This document shows, one piece after another, positions 57,301 to 64,000 of a stretch of 64,000 nt of DNA (positions within the stretch are counted from its first letter, which is position 1; every line of letters begins with the position of its first letter). The notes under the pieces were generated by a model. That model did no database searches, was not told the origin of the DNA, and saw only the letters and a program-made list of their open reading frames with translations. A program made the position numbers and the translations under genes. The stretch is from Cyanidiococcus yangmingshanensis (Eukaryota; Rhodophyta; Bangiophyceae; Cyanidiales; Cyanidiaceae), in contig VWRR01000020.1 in the NCBI GenBank assembly GCA_013995675.1, positions 62,001-126,000 on the forward strand, read 5' to 3'.

Positions 57301-60300
57301 CCGCTGACAAGCTGGATACCGGATACCGTCGACCAACAGCTCTTTGTAGCCAAAGCGACGGATGTGCGCTTCCGTCTCATCCGTTCCGACCTTGCTCGTG
57401 CAGAGGAGAACACCGAAGCAGCTGCTTTTGCAGTGCAGATGGATGCTGCATTGGGGACAGCCCCTGAATCGACGACAACCAGCGACGAAGCGGATGAGGT
57501 TTCGATCACTCGTCCGTCAACTGCTTCGAATTCAACAGGTGTATCGGAAGCGTCACCGACGCCTACGACGTCGTCCACGACCGGAACGGCTACTGATACG
57601 AAGAAAACACTCGCCCAAGAGGATGTCGCGTCTACTCAACCAGACCGTGTTGTTGCGTTTCGTCAACGATTGCTGGACCCCGAACAGTGGTATACACTCG
57701 GTCGACGTCGACTCGTTGTGGATATCGAGGGGGCACTCACCATTCATATTCGTCATTTCCCTTTTCCTGTTCTCTATCTGCCTCAGGGCCTTCATCTGCA
57801 GGGCACGGTGGCACTCGGAGAGCTCCTGGTCAGTCAACCGTACGCTGCTGAACGAGATCTCCAACTCGGTCAACATGTTTGGGTCCGTTATCGTCGAGCA
57901 ATCTCACCCAACCGATGGTACTGTGACTGGAACATGCGCTGTCGCGGACCACTGCGCCTCACTTGGTCCAGAGCGTTAACCGCCAGCCTCAAAGATGTTA
58001 TGGACGGTTTCCAGGGCTTTGGCGGGGCCGGGAAAGATCCCAGTCCGCTGCTCAACTGGTGGAATCAGCTTCGTCTTCTTGTTCATGGTCGTTGGCAGTT
58101 GGCTTGCCCCGATGGACTGCTGCTCACCTTTCTAAGTAGCGTCCCCTATGATCCGGATCACGACGAACGACTCGAGTGGCATCTGCTGGGTCCACGTACC
58201 GCCATCACGGTCGACAGACGCCCAGGACTCATTCAATTAGAAGCGGATGCTTGGCAGCTGCGTCTCCGAGTGGCCAATGCGCATGGTGACGACGTTCCGA
58301 GTAGGCTCAGCGGAGCAGAACCGCTTCGAGTAAGCCTTCGAGTGGATGCGACTCCGGCAGGCGGACCTTGGGTGACTCACTATGTGCACCCACTGGGCAG
58401 TCTGGCGACTCGGGCGAGCACGCTGCCGCCAGCAGTGCGCTCCTCGCAGATACGACTGGCGAGCCCCAAGGACCAACAACAACAACAACAACAGCATGGA
58501 AGCCAAGCTGGATCCAATGGTGTACCAGCAGCGAACAGCATCCCTGCTCGAGCGGTACCGTATGCGGCTTGGCATACCAGTTTGGCAATAGATCCACAAC
58601 ACGATACCTATCGAGCGTTTCGAGCACAGTCTTTCTGTTTCAGCATGGAGTGTCGTCTCTCTTGGGATGGCGCCGATACCGGTCCCAGCGTTCAGCTGAG
58701 TACGTACGCTTTGGCGATGCTGCTGTTTCGGGCGCTAGAGCTCGCGGGTGCAAATCGTCTCCTCGGACAATCACCATACGCCTTTCGTTCAGTATCTCGT
58801 AAGCCTGGTATCGTTCGCTCTGGGAAACGACGCTATGGAGTTCGTTTCGGAGAGTTGATTCAGGCGTTTGAGTTGGTGCTGACCCTACCCAAGTCCTGGT
58901 CCATCTGTTTTCGTGATGCGTTGCGTCCCTACAGAGTGGTTCACGCTTCGTGCTGGTGCTGTGGATGCCAGCCTCAGCTGGAAGAGAGCATCTGCTTCCG
59001 CTTTTGAATCAATACCTGGTCGAAGTTTTGAACAAGATATCCGCGTTTCGGCGCCATCGTTACGCATTGACTTGAACCAAGGCGTGTTCCTGCAGACAGC
59101 GGCCATTCGCTATGAGCAGGCACTGGAAGTAGAGCGAATGCAGGGATTGCTCACCCCGAGTACGCTCGAGACGTTGCGGCTCTGGCCTGATGCTTTCACA
59201 GCGGTCTTTATGACCGCCAAAAGGGTATCGCAACGAGCCTTGTTCGACATCCAGGACCCCCTGCGACAGCTTTATCGAGAGATTTGGCCACGTAAGAGCC
59301 ATCCCGCTATGGAGCGGAACCCGACGATGACGTTTGCGAGAACGCCTGGCGCTGAGCCCATCCATCCGCTCTCTCATGCGAGCATTGCAGATGCTGGCGG
59401 TGGACGCAACACCAGCGCTGCAAAGGCGAGCACCCAGAGCACCGGCAGTAGCAACAGCGGGACCATGAATGCAGCAACGAGTGCTCAGAGTCAGCAGCAC
59501 GAGTTGGGTAATCGAGCTCGTCGGATTGCCAATGCGCTCGGCATGCCGCTCTCGATGCAACGAAAACCTGAAGCGGATGCCCTGGACCTGCGAGATCTCC
59601 TGCTGCAGGAGCACCTCGACCAAGTGAAGCAGCAACAGCAACGCTCGAGCTCGTCATCGGTCGCGTCTGCTTTGTCGCCGGCACAGCGCTGGCCACCGCT
59701 GGACACGAAGCAGCACGTACCCGAACAGACTGCGCAGAGCGATGCCAGTGTACGAGCCAGACGCACCAGAAGCCTCGAACAGGGACAAGCAGGGGCACTC
59801 GAGACAACGTCGCTGCGTAGTGACGCAGATGCATCACCATTCGCCAAGTCTACCACAGAAACGAATCGACCGAGAGCGACTTCCTGGATCGATCCACGCA
59901 CGGGTCTGTCCATGGACAAAGCATCTTCAGCGTGGTCATCTAGTTCGTCTTCAGGGACGGCTCGGCCTAGTTCGGAAACAGCGATGCCGCGGGTCCCAGA
60001 GACCGCGGATGTGGGTCTTGCGGATGCCGGCTCTGGGCGAACGCGCTATACCCAACGACGTCAACTACTCTCCCAGAGCGTACGCTTCCAGTGGACACTG
60101 ATAGAGCCCAGCGTTTGGATCCGCACAAGCCACGGCCGGGATGCAGTGTTGCTCTCTGCCAACAAAGGCATTCTGGATGTCGTCGAGTGTGTCTGTCATC
60201 GAGGTGCGAGCGATCTCGGCACTGAAATGGACTATCGAGTCTGTCTCATGGGTGCGAATATCGCTGTCGAGGGACAAGGTCTCTCCCTGCCGGAAGAGTC

Positions 60301-62309
60301 GGCTCCTATTTATTTATATTATGTTCATCCGGTACCGGCCGAGGATCTACGAGCACGACATATCGAGGTCGCTGTTCCGGCGCTTTATCTGGCTGCTACC
60401 GCTGCCGAATTCCACACACTCTTTCGAATTGTTCGCGAGGTGCTCCTGAGCAAGAGCAGCCAAGCGTTGCGGGTGAGTAGCATCCTCAAGCCGTTACGTC
60501 AAGATGCTGTCGTCTTTGATGATGCCGACTTTGTGATTGAACGTGCGCTCACGTTACGCACGCTGTTGCACAATGTGGATCTGTTGCTCCTTCATGGCGG
60601 CGTGGATAGTCTCGCTTCGTTATGGAGTCAACTGGACACAGGCACGAACGTTAGGTTTTCGGGAAACGGGCCAACCAAGGGGCGAACGGCAACCGCGGGT
60701 CAACGACCAGCATCGGGTGTATCGGGAGGCAATCGTGCTGCAACACGAGTCGCTGCTCCTTCAGCGACTGAGGCTCGACCTCGCGACGAAACCGATGTTT
60801 CTACCGCGTCGGACTCGTTTCGACAGAGACGAGAACAAGCGTATGCATTTCGTTGGTGGTTAGCGGCACAGGCTCGTGCCTGGCAGGTACTCCTTGTCGA
60901 TGCACTCCGTGGACGCATCCACCACGATGATCGATCGATCACCCTCGCTGACGAACTCGAAGATCTCGACATCATTCTGGAGATTGCTCGGGTACGTTGG
61001 TGTCTTCTGCTGAGTCGTCGTCGAGCTTTTCTGGAGCTCAGCATCCAGCGTATCTACGGTCTACAGCGTCGTTACATGAGCGGGCGAGAGCTGAACGACT
61101 ATGGCATCACCGATCTGGTCGTGCGGAATCGCTCTCGTGACCTCGACTTGGACAATGTGATTCGCGGTGACTCGTTTCGGTATGTTTCGGTCTCTGAGGG
61201 CACCATCGGCGGGGTCATGCGCTATTCCCGTCTGACGTTGGATATGGCTAAGACCATTCACATTCGATTGTATGGTGTGCTGGTGGATCGGCTCTACGAG
61301 TACTTTTTCGGTGATGCTACTGGCTCCGCGACAGCGACAAGCGGCCTGTACGTTGCTGTCACTGGCCAGCATCAGACGACTGCTTCGATACCCGTCGAGG
61401 CGACGGAAGCGTCTGTTTCGTTGGAGCATGAACAAGGCGCAGACGCGGCTCGCTTGACAATGCGGGAGCGCCTCGATGAGCCGCTGCCCAGTGAACGGCC
61501 CTGTAACGTACGCAGCTGCGACGACCAGGATGAAAACTGGTCTACGCTCGGTACCGGAGCACCGCGACGACCACCGACGCTGGTCGATCAACCTGGCGCA
61601 GCCGGTGTTGCGGTGAACGAGTCACAGCATCGGCTCCCTGGTCAGGTTGAGGTCGCGGAACGCAAACAACTGCCTACAGGCGAGTCGCGCTCCGGTCTCC
61701 GACACATGCGACCAACAACGTCGAGCAAGACCTCGATCACCCCCGTTCAGATCGACTACGCCTATCTGTCTTCATTGGAAATCATCGGTTCGTATCATAG
61801 CGGCACAGGAAAAGAGCATAGCTTTTTGGATTTCGATGATCTCTGCTGTACTCGTGCCTTCGATGATGTACCAGGCTGTGACTGGCTCTTGGCAGGATTT
61901 TATCGAAATGGTTCGCCGGGACTTTGCCTCTGCCTTTGTCCGAGACGCGATCGGGCAGTTGAGCAAACGCAAGTTCCTTGGTTTTCTCCGTCGACCGGTG
62001 TTGGCACCGGCATCCTCCGAAACGAGTCACCCGAGTATCGAACGCACTGGCCCAGTAGCCTTGATCGCTTCCCCAGCTGCTACCGATGCAGCCATTCGGC
62101 GTCGTCGTCAACGAGGAAGAACGCCCATTGTGCAGGCCGTGGAGCGCGCCTCCGCAGCAGCTGCTGTTCGAAGCACTGCTCGGGAGCACCTAAGTGAGTT
62201 GGTTCTGTTTGGAAGCTTGCGTCTTGTTCGCCGAGCGCTCATGCGCGATACGTCATCGGCGACCCCAGAGGTGCATCCGGAGACTGGCGAGGAGGAGCCA
62301 CCCGCTTGA
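54340..62309 (+). CDS. BLTP2 / SABRE / FMP27-like bridge lipid-transfer protein (five frame changes)
   Basis: This giant protein matches the SABRE/Hobbit/Fmp27 family, tube-like proteins at ER-plasma-membrane contacts that move phospholipids. A hydrophobic anchor (GLVLFGSWLLLLFLGEVLAA) lies near the start. The diagnostic GFWDK-type block reads LLNWWNQLRLLVHGRWQLA (near 58060), followed by WHLLGPRTAITVD and STYALAMLLFRALELA. The C-terminus has the family-like SFLDFDDL and VPSMMYQ elements and a Lys-rich end. Coding DNA steps through all three frames. Changes map near 54960-55060 (site unresolved), a CC pair near 55629, CCCCC at 56651-56655, CCC at 58927-58929 and about 61843. Corrected length is about 2,654 residues, normal for SABRE. 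Poly-Gln tracts lie in non-conserved loops. The start could instead be ATG 54469. Confidence 0.85.
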
Positions 62310-62470
62310 CGTGGCGATGGAGGAGACGGGAACCGCGATGACTCTGGTCTTTGGCGGCTTTCGGGAGCGTTGAAGAACGCCCCCAACAAAGCGGATGGTC
62401 AGTCGCACGCCCGAGCGCGCGCTCTAGCCGGATGGGATGTAGCATATAGGAAGCGGCTCGTGTTGTTGTT

Positions 62471-62822
62471 ATGGTTATTGGTTGGGTGCAGTCTCTCGTG
62501 CAGGTAGTGCAGCTGAATCGCGAAACGTGGGCGATCGAATCCGCTGGAGCGACCTGGTCTTCCAATGGTCGATCCATGGACGTCTTTCGGCGGATGCAAA
62601 CCACCTCATTCGTGAACGTTGTCGCCGATCCTGGTGCTGTACTCGATGGGTGCAATGCGCTCTTTTTCGGCTGTGCTTTGCAAAAAACGGGTGCTGGCTC
62701 AGCACCAGAGGCGTGCCGAGAACGCACGAGCACAATCAGCACCCCGCTCGCGCTGTAACTGGGCATTCATGTCCAGAGCTTTGCGCGGGACCACCCGGCC
62801 AGCGAACGAGCGTATTGGATGA
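62471..62822 (+). CDS. Possible small protein downstream of the SABRE-like gene (one frame change)
   Basis: From ATG 62471, MVIGWVQSLVQVVQLNRETW and a hydrophilic middle lead to a TTTTT run near 62664. There the same one-extra-base change links to a second frame with a basic helical segment (KKRVLAQHQRRAENARAQ) and ends at 62822, giving about 116 residues. I do not recognise it. It could be a short gene, or chance. It converges with the right-edge gene. Confidence 0.3.
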
Positions 62823-63011
62823 TGGTTTTTGTAGCGTCCGCACCACCGAGTCGAAACGCGACGAGTCGCCGCTGGGCTCATCTACTACACAGCGCCAAAT
62901 GGTTAAGCACTGCGTGACCGCAGCTCTGGACCGACGTTGCATCACGACATCGCTATCGTTCGACGACATACGACAGCGATGACTGTTGTTGGATCAATGT
63001 TCGGGTTCCGA

Positions 63012-64000
63012 TCAGAACTTGTTCCAGGAAAGTCTGGTCTGTTCGCGGCGGCTCGGTATCGTGCTCTGTGTCTCCGACCCAGTCGCTCGGGAACGATGTC
63101 GGTCGCTGAGGTCCTGCGCCACCTGGTCTGCCAGTTCAGCCACTGTCGCGCCGAGGCCGCCATGGATCATCCCCCAGTCGTCGCTGCAACAAACGCTTTG
63201 CATGATAAGAAAAGGCAGACTGATCGTCGCGGAAGTTTCGAGCGAGAGCCAGAAGCGCGCGGTCGCCATCGACCGCTAGATCAATGAGCCGATCGTACTC
63301 CTCGCGACCGAGTACACACCCGCCTCCGACACTGTACAGCGCGCGCACCAGTTGCACTGCAAGGTCTTGTACTTGGGCCTCGGTGGTGGCCACTGAAGAC
63401 CCGCCAGCGACGTTGTTCGACGCTGCACTCGTCCAACGACTGGGTGTGCTACTCGTTCGCGGTAGGAGTGGCGGTGCTGACTCGAGCTTGACGCCTCTGC
63501 GCGGTATAATAGCCTCTTCCGGAGAGACCAGAGACCAAAATAACCAGCTAGCGTCAGGAAGGGCCCTGACGTCAGCGTTCGTCCGTACGGGCTCGGTGAA
63601 GATGGGCGCGTAAAAGACTGAAACCTGCTTGACGTCGTCGCCTCGTAGGACAACAGTCGGAAATGGCGGGGGTTGTGCCTGTGCAATCCTCTGTCGCAAC
63701 GACGATATGCTCATTGAAAATAGTTTAATCGTCGCCAAGTCTCCATCAGGGTACTCGATGCACCGCAACGGCTTTCCAAAGATATACGACTTGATGACGT
63801 TGAAGACGATCGAGGAGCCGCCGAGAAGCTTAAACGTCGCGTCTGCTTTGCCCAAAACCGCCGGAATCAGAAGTGGAACTGGAGACATGCCCCCCAGAGG
63901 CAGCTCCAGGGCTGCAAAAACACCGCAAAACTGTCTACAGCTGGGTTGTGAGCCCAACACGAGCCACCAGGTATCCGCCCAGTGGAGCAGGCGACAAGCC
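63012..64000 (-). CDS. Unrecognised protein, open at the right edge (one frame change)
   Basis: The minus-strand frame is open from the window edge, with a first internal ATG at 63888. The sequence (LLIPAVLGKADATFKLLGGS, VIKSYIFGKPLRCIEYPDGD, WLFWSLVSPEEAIIPRRG) is clearly protein-like, with a Ser/Pro-rich low-complexity stretch in the middle. The frame changes once, at a GGGGG run (plus-strand CCCCC at 63171-63175). One base fewer continues into MIHGGLGATVAELADQVAQD and ends at 63012. I cannot assign a family. Conserved-looking sequence upstream of ATG 63888 (FCGVFAALELPLGG) suggests that the true start lies beyond the window. Confidence 0.65.

Overview
The window looks like nuclear DNA of a compact, intron-poor alga that carries plastids. 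A cyanidiophycean red alga (Cyanidioschyzon or Cyanidiococcus type) is my best guess. The reasons are typically eukaryotic single-copy genes (SAGA subunit SPT3, RRP12, PI31, mRNA guanylyltransferase, tubulin cofactor B, a SABRE-like giant protein), no convincing spliceosomal introns, balanced to GC-rich coding DNA, a separate plastid-type EPSP synthase with an N-terminal extension, a CRY-DASH photolyase/cryptochrome and a protein with a twin-arginine thylakoid-like signal. The species is inferred; no rRNA or organelle marker is present.

Layout. 0-10 kb: a coiled-coil gene cut by the left edge, a HAD-family sugar-phosphatase-like gene, PI31 and RRP12. 10-20 kb: a BFR1-like mRNP coiled-coil protein, NAD(P)HX dehydratase, a NASP-type histone chaperone and the capping enzyme. 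21-32 kb: tubulin cofactor B, a bacterial-looking histidine phosphatase, a possible zinc-finger gene, a PTS1-bearing citrate synthase, UDP-glucose 4-epimerase and acetyl-CoA acetyltransferase. 33-48 kb: CRY-DASH, SPT3, a TPR protein, two small ORFs, EPSP synthase and a CXC/tesmin (LIN54/TSO1) protein. 49-64 kb: ornithine decarboxylase, a BLTP2/SABRE-like lipid-transfer protein of about 2,650 residues, a possible small gene and an unrecognised gene open at the right edge. The genes are mostly unrelated housekeeping functions on both strands, separated by 0.3-2.8 kb; there is no operon, prophage, CRISPR array or metabolic cluster.

The most striking property is structural. At least 20 reading-frame changes interrupt a dozen otherwise well-conserved genes. 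All go in the same direction, each equivalent to one extra base, and most map to a short run of one base. Whole-gene lengths become exact multiples of three after subtracting one base per change. The likeliest cause is insertion-biased homopolymer error in a long-read assembly; programmed +1 frameshifting is the biological alternative. Other notable items are several unrelated intergenic tandem repeats (82, 95, 100 and about 102 bp periods, and a 20-bp GC-rich minisatellite just before citrate synthase).
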